A stretch of DNA of 30,974 bases from Salinimicrobium sp964572365 (GCA_964572365.1 CAZNFK010000018.1:1-30974); one strand, 5' to 3'; shown: positions 8,176 to 15,998, counted from the stretch's first letter. Notes: generated by a model from the sequence alone, not told the origin. A program made the numbers and translations.

Positions 8176-9057
8176 TTAACTTTTTCTGTTTTTCTGAAAA
8201 GGGATAAGCAATTGCTTGCTGAAAGCTTCGGGAAAATTCTCATCTCCTTCAAAACCTAGTTCGAGATTCTGTCCGTTCCGCGGAACATATGCTGTCCGGA
8301 ATAAATGATCCCATAGGCTCAGGCTTAGTCCAAAATTCATTCCTGTTGGATAGGCTTCCGGAAGTTCTTTGGCGTGGTGCCAAATGTGCATTTTCGGATT
8401 ATTAAAAATATAACCTAATTTTCCGTAGCTCCAGCCCACGTTGGCATGATTGATATGGCCCAGCAAAACGGTTAGCATGTGAACCACAAAAAACTCCTGG
8501 ATCCCAAAACCTATCATCGCCAACGGAATATATTGTACGGTTTTATAGATAATGGTCTCCATAAAGTGAAAACGGAACTGCGCCGCAAAACCCATCTCCT
8601 TCACCGAATGGTGAACTTTATGGAATTCCCACAACCAGGACCTCTTATGTAGCTGCCGGTGAACGTGCCACTGAATGAAATCGGCTACCACGAACATGAT
8701 GAGCAATTGTATCCAGCCAGGAAGATCCTGAACCTCCACGGCCACAATATTATTTACTCCAAATAACCGGAGAAAATCATTGAACAATTCCACCCCCACA
8801 TTAGATATTGCGTTATAGCCTATCAATGAGAAGAGGAAGAAATTGAAAAGCACGTAAAAGGAATCCAACCAAAACCCTTTCCTAAAGATCTTTTGATCTT
8901 TTCTCCAGGGCAGCAGGATCTCCAGTATCCACACCAAAAGCGATAATCCGAGTAACCAATAGAAATAATTGGTCCAACCGGGATTAGATATCTCCTCTAC
9001 AAGGTAATGGTAATAACCTGTAAAAGATTCTACTAGGATGTTCTGGTACTTACTCAA
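8176..9057 (-). CDS. sterol desaturase/fatty acid hydroxylase family membrane protein
   Basis: A 293-residue membrane protein of the fatty acid hydroxylase superfamily. The di-iron histidine boxes are complete: HRQLH (133-137), HKVHH (146-150), HINHAN (201-206) and HIWHH (224-228), set among about five membrane helices. Members use oxygen to hydroxylate or desaturate lipids; the substrate here is unknown. The start is a TTG at 9055-9057: an in-frame stop lies three codons upstream and no ATG occurs for 120 codons, while the predicted transcription start about 18 bases upstream fits. It is the first gene of the MBL/rhodanese operon and sits directly under a perfect GTAAC-N4-GTTAC palindrome, so it is probably co-regulated with persulfide oxidation. 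Confidence 0.85.
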   Translation of the reverse strand: MSKYQNILVESFTGYYHYLVEEISNPGWTNYFYWLLGLSLLVWILEILLPWRKDQKIFRKGFWLDSFYVLFNFFLFSLIGYNAISNVGVELFNDFLRLFGVNNIVAVEVQDLPGWIQLLIMFVVADFIQWHVHRQLHKRSWLWEFHKVHHSVKEMGFAAQFRFHFMETIIYKTVQYIPLAMIGFGIQEFFVVHMLTVLLGHINHANVGWSYGKLGYIFNNPKMHIWHHAKELPEAYPTGMNFGLSLSLWDHLFRTAYVPRNGQNLELGFEGDENFPEAFSKQLLIPFQKNRKS

Positions 9058-9078
9058 GCCTTTTCAAAAATTTGAACA

Positions 9079-9086
9079 CAAAAATA
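9079..9086 (-). promoter_or_regulatory. -7 promoter box of the sterol desaturase/MBL operon
   Basis: On the minus strand this reads TATTTTTG, a perfect TAnnTTTG, 22 bases before the TTG start at 9057. No TTG -33 box is present; its place is taken by the palindrome at 9109-9122, centred 29.5 bases upstream of the first T. Confidence 0.75.
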
Positions 9087-9108
9087 CATTTTTCACACAG
9101 TTAATGCC

Positions 9109-9122
9109 GTAACATGAGTTAC
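9109..9122. promoter_or_regulatory. Crp-family operator, perfect palindrome GTAAC-N4-GTTAC
   Basis: Reads GTAACATGAGTTAC, a perfect 5+5 inverted repeat. It is the best of three related sites in the window and has the same 29.5-base distance to the -7 box as the other two. It would be centred near -41 of the sterol desaturase/MBL/DUF3703 operon, the class II activator position. The plus-strand direction has no gene or -7 box at the matching distance. Confidence 0.75.
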
Positions 9123-9156
9123 ACTCCTCTAAAATTAATAAAAACAATGAGTTAGC

Positions 9157-9645
9157 CTATTCAAATTCTGTACAATCGGCAGAAGGGACATAAACACCGG
9201 CTGCCTGTTGGTAGACAAGGGTGGCACCCAGATGTCCCACATAGGAAAGAAGTGCGGTACCGCCGGTAAGAATTAGCAGCACTACAATGAGAAATACTTT
9301 GCTTTTGAACAGGGGGAGTTTGATATACCTTAGAAAATCTATGGCCGCTCCTGCCGTGAAAAGCCAGGCTGTTATCCAGGCCATGTTCTCATGCTCCTTG
9401 AGTACCGTGGGATCGCACAACTTCCTTGAAACCATACCATCGGCAAGGTTCCCGGTGAAGATGGCTACCCAGATTCCAATGACACCCAGGCCCAGCAATA
9501 CAGTACCCCCTCGTTCCCATACCTCCCTTTTATATCTTAGGGCGATGATCTTGAAAAGAAAAGCCACCACCAGTAAGGCGATTGGAAAATGAACGGACAG
9601 AGGATGAAAAACCTCTGTCCGCCAAAAATCAGGTACCTGCTCCAT
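9157..9645 (-). CDS. DUF2231-type membrane protein
   Basis: A 162-residue inner-membrane protein with four or five hydrophobic helices and the DUF2231 opening motif FHPLSVHFPIALL (13-25), plus a His/Glu-containing loop KEHENMAWITAW. DUF2231 resembles heme-free relatives of cytochrome b561-type bundles, but no reaction is established. It follows the lipoprotein at 9648-9962 by 2 bases, so the two are one transcription unit. A loop cysteine (CDPTVL) and a near-C-terminal cysteine (SADCTEFE) are present. Its stop lies only 35 bases from the operator of the next operon, and I see no terminator between them. Confidence 0.82.
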   Translation of the reverse strand: MEQVPDFWRTEVFHPLSVHFPIALLVVAFLFKIIALRYKREVWERGGTVLLGLGVIGIWVAIFTGNLADGMVSRKLCDPTVLKEHENMAWITAWLFTAGAAIDFLRYIKLPLFKSKVFLIVVLLILTGGTALLSYVGHLGATLVYQQAAGVYVPSADCTEFE

Positions 9646-9647
9646 TT

Positions 9648-9962
9648 TTATTCAAGAACTTTAACTGAAACAGGATCCAGTCTCTTTCCTTCTTTTTTCA
9701 CCTCTACTTCCACTCTCATCCCTTCTTCCAACACAGAGAAATCAACAGTAGAACCGTCCCGGGTCAACTCGGTCTGGTCTGTAAAATACAGCTCGAGGGT
9801 TTTGTTGTCATCGGTTTCCACGTAGATCTCTGTTTTTGACGGCTCTACTTCTTTGATGGTTCCTTCATAAGTTCCAGATTCAACCACATCTGTTTTTTCC
9901 CCGCAGGCAAAGAACATAAAAAAGGTTGCTGCCAGTAAAGTGGCTAAAAATTTAGTTTTCAT
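9648..9962 (-). CDS. small lipoprotein with beta-strand (OB-like) domain
   Basis: A 104-residue protein with a lipoprotein signal: hydrophobic stretch then FFACG, giving lipid-modified Cys20. The mature 84 residues alternate short strands (GTYEGTIKEVEP, TEIYVETDDNKTLELYF, GMRVEVEVKK), resembling the DUF5666/OB-like layout in which a value is set by a small barrel. The protein is anchored on the periplasmic side of a membrane. It leads the two-gene unit with DUF2231 and is divergent from the small-protein/DoxX/DsrE/TlpA operon. The upstream region has a TATTTTG on the minus strand, one base short of the consensus -7 box. Function unknown. Confidence 0.75.
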   Translation of the reverse strand: MKTKFLATLLAATFFMFFACGEKTDVVESGTYEGTIKEVEPSKTEIYVETDDNKTLELYFTDQTELTRDGSTVDFSVLEEGMRVEVEVKKEGKRLDPVSVKVLE

Positions 9963-10043
9963 CTTGGTATGGTTTTGAATTGGTTTTTCTTAACCTCTAA
10001 TTTACCTAAAAACGGCCTCTTCCCAAAATAAAGAAGCGTTTAT

Positions 10044-10057
10044 GTAACATTTGTCAC
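10044..10057. promoter_or_regulatory. Crp-family operator GTAAC-ATTT-GTCAC
   Basis: An inverted repeat with one mismatch; with one flanking base on each side it reads TGTAA-N6-TCACA, the classical Crp format with one change. Its centre is 29.5 bases upstream of TATATTTG at 10080-10087. Leftwards, towards the divergent lipoprotein gene, no -7 box occurs at that distance, so it should act on the plus-strand operon only. Confidence 0.7.
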
Positions 10058-10079
10058 ACAAACTTCCATTGCCCATTAT

Positions 10080-10087
10080 TATATTTG
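10080..10087 (+). promoter_or_regulatory. -7 promoter box of the small protein/DoxX/DsrE/TlpA operon
   Basis: TATATTTG is a perfect TAnnTTTG box, with the operator at 10044-10057 in place of a -33 element. The ATG of the first gene is only 8 bases after the box, so the message is probably leaderless or nearly so. Confidence 0.7.
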
Positions 10088-10095
10088 TTCTCTTC

Positions 10096-10440
10096 ATGCA
10101 GTTGAAAAATTACATAGCACTTTTATTTGTTGTCATTTTCCTCGGAAAACTGGTAACCATGGATGCCAAATTCTTTGGTGCATTCCTTGATTCTTCAGGG
10201 GTGACCCTCGTGAATAAAATGTGTTCTAAGAAACCACTGCTCAGCAATGCTGCGGAAGACATTTCAACATCGACAATTGATCAGGGGCTGGAAATGGATT
10301 TTTTATGTCATACTGTTTTTGACCATCAACTCTCTGACTGGGGTGTTGCTTTGACTGAAGATAACTTCCGAAAATATAATTATCAGACCCCCGGAATCTT
10401 TTCCACCCCCAGGGAAAAATTCTATCCGCCTCCCAAGGTC
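10096..10440 (+). CDS. small membrane-anchored or secreted protein of unknown function
   Basis: A 115-residue protein. I chose the ATG at 10096; an upstream in-frame TTG at 10051 lies inside the operator and before the -7 box, so it cannot be transcribed from this promoter. Residues 1-20 are a hydrophobic segment (signal anchor or signal peptide). The rest has two cysteines (Cys43 in NKMCSKK, Cys71 in DFLCHTVF) and ends in the proline-rich tail KFYPPPKV. Similar small Bacteroidota proteins, with a DAK motif after the hydrophobic segment and a PPP tail, exist to my recollection without a known role. First gene of the Crp-type-controlled operon with DoxX, DsrE and TlpA; the stop follows at 10441-10443. 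Confidence 0.7.
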
Positions 10441-10535
10441 TGATCTTCTTCCGTTTTATTTAGCGGGGATTATCTCTGAGGCTACATCAAGTTCAGCCCG
10501 GAACCCCACATTACTAATTTCTCATATTTATCATA

Positions 10536-10934
10536 ATGACCACTAAAATTCTAGTGAACCGTCGTTCGGTACAGGTATTCCGGATGATGTTAAGCGGGAT
10601 CTTTCTGGTGGCGAGTTTCAGCCACATTATCAAGGTGGAGCAGACAGTGCAGCGTATTGACCAGGCCCGGTTTAAAGGAATAGCCTATTTTTTTGGAGAA
10701 CCAAAACTCCTGGTGATCGTTTCGGGTATTGTGATGTTCATCGCAGGGCTTGCATTGCTTACGGGCTTCAAGACCCGCTGGGCTGCCATGATACTCGCCG
10801 CAGTATTGATCCCCATAACCCTAACCGTCCAGGTAGGACAGATCACCACTTTAGGTCCGTTATTTAAGAACATTGCCATTCTTGGCGGACTGACATTTTT
10901 TATCATCAACGATTTTAACACACAAAAACAATAA
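10536..10934 (+). CDS. DoxX-family membrane protein
   Basis: A 132-residue protein with four membrane helices in the DoxX/DoxD layout: an N-terminal amphipathic start, helix 1 with LSGIFLVASFSHI, helix 2 with GIVMFIAGLALLTGFKTRWAA, helix 3 and a final helix GGLTFFIINDF. The DoxX family includes the small subunit of an archaeal thiosulfate:quinone oxidoreductase, and bacterial members are linked with thiol stress. Here it sits between the unknown small protein (92-base gap) and secreted DsrE (3-base gap), which supports a sulfur role. Start ATG at 10536. The quinone-linked activity is an inference from the family. Confidence 0.8.
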   Translation: MTTKILVNRRSVQVFRMMLSGIFLVASFSHIIKVEQTVQRIDQARFKGIAYFFGEPKLLVIVSGIVMFIAGLALLTGFKTRWAAMILAAVLIPITLTVQVGQITTLGPLFKNIAILGGLTFFIINDFNTQKQ

Positions 10935-10937
10935 CTT

Positions 10938-11366
10938 ATGAAAAAGATATTTTTAGCAGGTTTAGCCTTTTTACTAACCCTTTTCACAAATCCTCTTCAG
11001 GCACAAAATGATCATGAAGAACATGCAGATCACGTGAATTACGTGGTGCTCACCCGTAAAGTTCCGCAGTTAAAACCCATAATTTTAGCAGCCGAAGAGC
11101 TCGCCAAACAAGACGGGGAAAAATTCGGCGATTTTCAGGTCGTGGTATGCGGAAAAGCCGTACAAGATCTCACTAATCAGGAGATCATGAAAGACTTTAT
11201 TGAGAAAGCTGGCAAAGCAGGCGTGACGATCAATGCTTGTGGATTTTCCCTGAAGAAATTCAGCGTGGACAGATCAAAACTCCCTGAAGCGCTTCGGGTG
11301 GTTGAGAATGGCATACTTCACAACTTCGAACTTCAGAAGAAAGGTTACCTGAGCATTGAACTTTAA
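10938..11366 (+). CDS. secreted DsrE-family sulfur carrier-like protein
   Basis: A 142-residue protein with a signal peptide (KKIF, hydrophobic core, cleavage near PLQAQ, residue 22) followed by a His/Asp-rich spacer NDHEEHADH and a DsrE-like domain. Two cysteines are conserved-looking: Cys71 at the end of a strand (FQVVVCGKA) and Cys101 in INACGFSLKKF, the usual DsrE cysteine position. DsrE proteins carry sulfur as a persulfide; this one would act in the periplasm, where its persulfide would need a thiol partner such as the TlpA protein encoded next. It follows DoxX by 3 bases. Confidence 0.83.
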   Translation: MKKIFLAGLAFLLTLFTNPLQAQNDHEEHADHVNYVVLTRKVPQLKPIILAAEELAKQDGEKFGDFQVVVCGKAVQDLTNQEIMKDFIEKAGKAGVTINACGFSLKKFSVDRSKLPEALRVVENGILHNFELQKKGYLSIEL

Positions 11367-11386
11367 AATTGAAAAAACAACTTATT

Positions 11387-11977
11387 ATGAATAAGAAACT
11401 GAAGAAAAATTTAGTCGAATACGGAATTATAGGAGCTGTGTTTATTACCCTTTTTGTCACCGGACTTCACACTGAAGTTTTCGGGTTCCTGCAAAGAGGG
11501 ATACTCGCCACAGGACTCATGAACCCGGATACAGAACAAAAGGCGGAGATAGCAGCCGCTACTCCTTCAAAAGGTGCGGTACTGGACCTCAACCTGGTTA
11601 ATTCTAAAGGAGAGAAAGTGAATATGAAGCAGTTCGAAGGAAAGGTCATTTTTCTGAACTTTTGGGCTACCTGGTGTCCTCCCTGTATCGCTGAGATGCC
11701 GGGAATACACAATCTTTATAAGGAAGTAAAGGATGACAATATTGAGTTCATTATGCTTTCTGTAGATCAGAATTTTGAAAAGGCCAAAAAATTCAGAAAT
11801 AATAAAGGTTACGAATTTGAGATCTATCGCGCTGCGGGTCCTGTCCCACAAATGTATTCTACCCGAAGTATTCCTACCACCTATGTGATCGATGCCGACG
11901 GAAATCTTGCCCTTACCCATTTGGGAATGGGAGATTTTGACACTAAAGATTTCAAGCAATTCCTGAAGGAACAGCAA
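11387..11977 (+). CDS. TlpA-family thioredoxin-like thiol oxidoreductase
   Basis: The ATG at 11387 is preferred over a TTG at 11369 that lies 2 bases after the DsrE stop. From the ATG the protein is 197 residues: a membrane anchor (about 8-30), a linker, and a thioredoxin fold with FWATWCPPC (Cys97, Cys100) and the cis-proline loop SIPTTYVID. It is a periplasm-facing thiol reductase of the TlpA/ResA type. It is the last gene of the operon, followed by a strong terminator, and a full DsbD gene that could supply its electrons starts 69 bases later. Likely substrate: a persulfidated or disulfide partner such as the secreted DsrE (inference). Confidence 0.88.
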
Positions 11978-11990
11978 TAACTAATGAAAG

Positions 11991-12025
11991 CTTCCGAAAA
12001 TCTGATTTTTCGGAAGTTTTTTTTT
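11991..12025 (+). terminator. intrinsic terminator after tlpA-like gene
   Basis: The arms CTTCCGAAAA (11991-12000) and TTTTCGGAAG (12007-12016) form a perfect 10-bp stem with a 6-base loop, followed by nine Ts. It lies 11 bases after the TlpA stop and separates that operon from dsbD. Confidence 0.92.
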
Positions 12026-12048
12026 CCTACTTATCAATAAAAAATTTT

Positions 12049-14100
12049 ATGAATAAAAGACATTTGATACTGCTTCTTAGCCTGTTCTCTTTGCATTCCC
12101 TTGTGGCGCAGGTGATGGAAGCCCCAACATGGCAGGTGAATGCCGATAAAAAAGAGGTTTCTGCGGGAGATGAAGTCACCCTCTCTTTTAAAGCTGAAAT
12201 ACCGGAAGACTGGTATATGTACTCCAGTGATTTCGATCCAGATCTCGGCCCCATGCTAACAGAAATAAATTTCGAGAACTCTGGAAAGCATGAACTTTTA
12301 GGAGAGTTACGCCCTGTTGATCCAAAAAAGAAATACGATGAGCTATGGGAAGGCGAGTATACCTATTTCACCAAAAAAGCCCATTTCGAACATAATATAA
12401 AAATAACCGGAGAAAAGCCTGTTATCAAAGGAAGTATTTCCTACCAAATCTGTTCTGATGTGACCGGACAATGCATTCCGTATGAAACAGATTTTTCTGT
12501 TGACCTTTCGGGAAATAAGGAGGTTGCAACCGAAAGTTCCGGGAATTCTTCCAACTCCTCCTCTGCTCCTCCTTTAAAAGAAATGGAGCCGTTCACTAAT
12601 TCTTTTCAGCCTGTGGAAGAAGAAAAAGGATGGACGGGATTACTCACCTTCTTTCTCATCTCTTTTGGAGCCGGACTGGCAGCCTTGCTAACTCCCTGTG
12701 TTTTTCCTATGATCCCCATGACCGTAACATTTTTTACTAAATCGAGTGGCACCCGCTCAAAAGGTGTTTTCAACGCCGTGATCTACGGTTTATCTATTGT
12801 TGGGATCTACACATTGATAGGTACGGTTTTCGCCCTCCTCTTTGGTGCGGGTTTCGCTAATTTCCTGAGTACGCACTGGCTTCCAAACCTACTGTTCTTC
12901 GCGATCTTTGTGCTGTTCGCGCTATCCTTTTTTGGATTATTCGAAATACGATTGCCAAACAAATTCGTGAACAACATTGACAGCCAGGCTAACAAAGGAG
13001 GTCTCGCCGGGATCTTTTTCATGGCTTTCACCCTGGTGCTTGTAGGTTTTAGCTGTACAGGTCCCATTGCAGGGACCATCTTACTGGAGGCAGCCAGCGG
13101 GCAGGCCATCAAACCCTTGATTGGAATGTTAGGTTTTTCAACAGCATTTGCAATTCCGTTTACCTTATTTGCAATCTTTCCGGGTTGGTTAAGTTCGCTT
13201 CCAAAGAGCGGTGGGTGGCTGAATACGGTGAAGGTTGTCCTTGGCTTCCTGGAACTTGCCCTGGCATTAAAGTTCCTGAGTATGGTAGACCAGGTTTATC
13301 ACTGGGAAATTCTTGACCGGGAGATATATCTCGCGCTGTGGATCGTGATCTTTACGTTGTTAGGGTTCTACCTGCTGGGAAAGATCGTTTTTCCGCACGA
13401 ACAAAGATCAGACAGCACTTCAATTTCCCGCCTCCTTTCAGCAGTCCTTGTTTTTAGCTTCGTAGTCTATCTCATCCCTGGACTCTTCGGTGCTCCTTTA
13501 AAATCACTGGCCGGATACCTGCCTCCTATGAGCACTCATGACTTCAGATTATTGGGACCCCAGGGACCTCTGGAGAGTGCCGGACTGGCCGAAGGTTGTG
13601 AAAACCCGAAATATGATGATCTCCTGGAACTGCCACATGGGTTAAAAGGGTATTTTGATTATGACCAGGCATTGGCGTGCGCTAAAAAAGAGAACAAACC
13701 CCTGTTCATAGATTTTACCGGCCATGGATGTGTGAACTGCCGCGAAATGGAAGCTGCAGTTTGGAGCGACCCCGCCGTTCTAAAAAGATTAAGGGAAGAC
13801 TACATAATAGTCGCGATGTATGTTGATGAAAAGACCGAACTCCCCCGAGAGGAGTGGTATACTTCAGTTTACGATGGCAAGGTCAAAAAGTCCATAGGCA
13901 AACAAAATATGGATTTCATGATCCAGAAACTAAATGCGAACGCGCAACCTTATTACACCCTGGTAGATGCCAATGAAGGAGAATTGTTATCTCCTCCCCG
14001 GGCTTATGATCTTGATGTACAGGGGTTCGTTAATTTCCTGGATACCGGATTAGCCCGTTACCATGAAAAAAATGAAACGAAAGATAATTTGCCTCTTTAG
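12049..14100 (+). CDS. dsbD: thiol:disulfide interchange protein DsbD
   Basis: A 683-residue three-part protein. Residues 1-20 are a signal peptide. The N-terminal periplasmic domain carries Cys135 and Cys142 (CX6C, one residue longer than the E. coli CX5C). Eight membrane helices follow, with conserved cysteines Cys217 (TPCVFPMIP) and Cys336 (FSCTGP). The C-terminal thioredoxin domain holds CVNC (Cys561, Cys564). DsbD moves electrons from cytoplasmic thioredoxin to periplasmic thiol enzymes; the likely client here is the TlpA-like protein just upstream. It has its own leader of about 23 bases after the terminator, so it is probably transcribed separately or by read-through. A bidirectional terminator follows. 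Confidence 0.93.
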   Translation: MNKRHLILLLSLFSLHSLVAQVMEAPTWQVNADKKEVSAGDEVTLSFKAEIPEDWYMYSSDFDPDLGPMLTEINFENSGKHELLGELRPVDPKKKYDELWEGEYTYFTKKAHFEHNIKITGEKPVIKGSISYQICSDVTGQCIPYETDFSVDLSGNKEVATESSGNSSNSSSAPPLKEMEPFTNSFQPVEEEKGWTGLLTFFLISFGAGLAALLTPCVFPMIPMTVTFFTKSSGTRSKGVFNAVIYGLSIVGIYTLIGTVFALLFGAGFANFLSTHWLPNLLFFAIFVLFALSFFGLFEIRLPNKFVNNIDSQANKGGLAGIFFMAFTLVLVGFSCTGPIAGTILLEAASGQAIKPLIGMLGFSTAFAIPFTLFAIFPGWLSSLPKSGGWLNTVKVVLGFLELALALKFLSMVDQVYHWEILDREIYLALWIVIFTLLGFYLLGKIVFPHEQRSDSTSISRLLSAVLVFSFVVYLIPGLFGAPLKSLAGYLPPMSTHDFRLLGPQGPLESAGLAEGCENPKYDDLLELPHGLKGYFDYDQALACAKKENKPLFIDFTGHGCVNCREMEAAVWSDPAVLKRLREDYIIVAMYVDEKTELPREEWYTSVYDGKVKKSIGKQNMDFMIQKLNANAQPYYTLVDANEGELLSPPRAYDLDVQGFVNFLDTGLARYHEKNETKDNLPL

Positions 14101-14134
14101 AGGTAGTAGATTTTAGTGTGGTTGAATGTTGGGA

Positions 14135-14172
14135 AAACCCCACAGGATGAATCCTGTGGGGTTTCTTTTTAT
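14135..14172. terminator. bidirectional terminator between dsbD and a methyltransferase gene
   Basis: A long stem, AAACCCCACAGGAT (14135-14148) against ATCCTGTGGGGTTT (14151-14164), followed on the plus strand by a T-rich run and preceded by As that give a short T run on the minus strand. It lies 34 bases past the dsbD stop and next to the stop of the convergent methyltransferase. Confidence 0.85.
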
Positions 14173-14780
14173 TTCTTCTGGGCCACAAACCTTATAACCG
14201 CACCCAATCCGTTATGGAATTCGCCTTCTCTGAGGTCAACCTCAGCTTCATATAGCTCCAGGAAATTCAGTTCTCCAAAATCCTTCTTTATCTCCTCCAT
14301 AGAAAACAGGAGTTCTTCGTCTTTTGGCCCGCCCACTTTGGGATTCTCTTTTTGATAGGCGATATGTTTCTTGCTGAAACCTTCAAAAATGACCAGACCG
14401 TCCCTTCGAAGATAAGAAAGGAGAAGCCTGTGATACTCTGCCCGCACGTCTTTTGGAAAATGAGCGTAAATAAGCGCCACCGCGTCCACTTCATCTTTTT
14501 CGTACCCCAGCTCGGGAAGGTTCCCCACCCGGTAATCGATCTCCACCTCATTCTTTTCGGCCAGTTTCAGGGCTTTCTTTTTGCCCTCCCTGCTTTGATC
14601 AAAAGCGGTTACTTTCCAGTATTCACGAGCTGCAAAAACCGCATTTCGGCCTTCTCCTTCGGCTGCGAACATGATCTCCCCGGGATAAAGTTGGGAAAGC
14701 CTGGATTTCAGGTATTCATTGGGTTCTTCTCCATAAACATACTCTTCGCTGCTGTACCGCTCATCCCAAAACTCTTTCAT
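14169..14780 (-). CDS. class I SAM-dependent methyltransferase
   Basis: A 203-residue soluble methyltransferase from the ATG at 14780; an upstream ATG at 14831 would overlap the preceding gene, and MKEFWDERYSSEEYVYG is the usual start of this group. Motif I is the variant FAAEGEGRNAVFAA rather than GxGxG, as in TehB/thiopurine-methyltransferase relatives. DQSREG follows as the SAM ribose-binding acid, and NLPEL/DEVDAVALIYAHFP holds motifs II and III. It detoxifies or modifies an unknown small molecule; with this motif I a tellurite, chalcogen or thiol methylating role is conceivable, not shown. Lies 29 bases after the next methyltransferase on the same strand. Confidence 0.85.
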   Translation of the reverse strand: MKEFWDERYSSEEYVYGEEPNEYLKSRLSQLYPGEIMFAAEGEGRNAVFAAREYWKVTAFDQSREGKKKALKLAEKNEVEIDYRVGNLPELGYEKDEVDAVALIYAHFPKDVRAEYHRLLLSYLRRDGLVIFEGFSKKHIAYQKENPKVGGPKDEELLFSMEEIKKDFGELNFLELYEAEVDLREGEFHNGLGAVIRFVAQKK

Positions 14781-14809
14781 ATAATTTACTTTTTCAAATG
14801 GTTCTGAAT

Positions 14810-15424
14810 CTATTGCTTCTGAAAGCTGCAAAAGGTAAAGTTCTGTGTTCCTCCTGATGGAGTTTTATGGTCAACGTTCTTGCAACTCATAGTGGTGAAC
14901 CCTTCAGCAAACAGAGCCTGCATTTCACTAATGGAATACTGTCTTATCTCCAGGCCACTACATTTGGTAGGTCCGGTTTCTGAAAAGGTTCCCAGCACCA
15001 CGTAACCTCCAGGTTTCACCGCTTTCTTTAGAGTATTCATATATTTTTGAATCTTACCATCTTCGGTAAAGAAATGAAAGGCTGCGCGATCATGCCACAG
15101 GTCATACTGCCTGTCGGGTTCAAAATCAGCCGCATCGGCCACGATCCATTTGATCTCATCGGCTTTTTCACCAAGCCTTTGCCTGGCCCGGTTAATGGCA
15201 TTTTCAGAAATATCTACCACAGTAATATCGGTAAAACCCTTACCAAAAAGAAATTCAGCTAAAAAACTGTCTCCTCCGCCAATATCTATGATAGCGGCAT
15301 CTTTTTCCAGTTTACATTCTGCGATGTAATCCAACGAAGTTTCGGGCATAGGTTCATACCAGCTTACTTCGGTCGCTTTTTTATTCTCGTAAACCTTATT
15401 CCAATGTTCTTTTTTGTCTTCCAT
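14810..15424 (-). CDS. class I SAM-dependent methyltransferase
   Basis: A 204-residue methyltransferase. N-terminal EHWNKVYENKKATEVSWYEPMPETSLDYI is typical of the small-molecule methyltransferases related to trans-aconitate or thiol methyltransferases. Motif I is IIDIGGGDSFLAEFL (about 45-59), the SAM acid is in VVDIS, and motif II/III residues fall in YDLWHDRAAFHFF. A GTFSETGPTKCSGLEIRQYS stretch near the end recalls the same family. Substrate unknown. It is the third plus second-to-last of a minus-strand run (TauE/SafE, ICMT-like, this, another methyltransferase); the 100-base gap before it shows no clear promoter. Confidence 0.87.
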   Translation of the reverse strand: MEDKKEHWNKVYENKKATEVSWYEPMPETSLDYIAECKLEKDAAIIDIGGGDSFLAEFLFGKGFTDITVVDISENAINRARQRLGEKADEIKWIVADAADFEPDRQYDLWHDRAAFHFFTEDGKIQKYMNTLKKAVKPGGYVVLGTFSETGPTKCSGLEIRQYSISEMQALFAEGFTTMSCKNVDHKTPSGGTQNFTFCSFQKQ

Positions 15425-15524
15425 GATGATATTTTTTATTCACATAGTGCTATAAAGCCACAGCAGGCTTATAGATAGTCGTGTCAAACCTTCCTCTCAA
15501 GAGCTTCAGAATTTCTTTTACTTT

Positions 15525-15989
15525 CTAAATTCTCCAACTAAATTTAGGAAAAAATCTTCCGGTTTGTCGCTTATAAAAAACATATTCCGGAAAGCTTTTT
15601 TGGAGCTGTTCTTCCTCGTACCTGCTCTTCAGATAAAACAACAGGAACAGGAGGATGCTTATTATTAATTTATAGCCTGAATTCAGCCAGAAAGAAATTC
15701 CGAAGGCCATAAAAAGAATTCCGGAGTAAATGGGATGCCGCGCAAATGCAAAAACCCCGGAAGTAACCAGTTTCGCCCCTTTCTTCGGGCTTGGAAAAGG
15801 GGAAATATTAGTGTTTAGCTGAAGAAAAGCTATCAACACCAACAACAATCCGAATCCTGCCACAAAAAGGGCGATATACCGTAGGTTTTCAGGAAGGATG
15901 AATTTCAGCAGGTCCCACTCAAAAAGCCAGGCGATAAAAATGAGGAACTGCAGCAATACAAAAACATAATCTTTACCCGGTACTGCCAT
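15525..15989 (-). CDS. isoprenylcysteine carboxyl methyltransferase-like membrane protein
   Basis: A 154-residue protein with four or five membrane helices and the family signature LVTSGVFAFARHPIYSGI (about 90-107), RYEEEQL and FPEYVFYKRQTGRFFP. These are the SAM-binding and substrate elements of the ICMT/PEMT/NnrU superfamily. Bacterial members methylate unknown small or lipid substrates. It lies 9 bases after TauE/SafE in the same direction, so it is most likely in the operon controlled by the operator at 16842-16855. ATG start. Confidence 0.85.
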   Translation of the reverse strand: MAVPGKDYVFVLLQFLIFIAWLFEWDLLKFILPENLRYIALFVAGFGLLLVLIAFLQLNTNISPFPSPKKGAKLVTSGVFAFARHPIYSGILFMAFGISFWLNSGYKLIISILLFLLFYLKSRYEEEQLQKSFPEYVFYKRQTGRFFPKFSWRI

Positions 15990-15998
15990 ACTTTTCGT

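Noticed and set aside
10051..10095. TTG start for the small two-cysteine protein
   Set aside because: It lies within the operator and upstream of the -7 box; from the ATG at 10096 the protein has a normal signal-anchor start.
12724..12737. A further GTAAC-ATTT-TTTAC match to the operator motif
   Set aside because: It lies inside dsbD, in the codons of the conserved MTVTFFTK segment of the first membrane helix, with no TAnnTTTG at the required distance and no gene start nearby.
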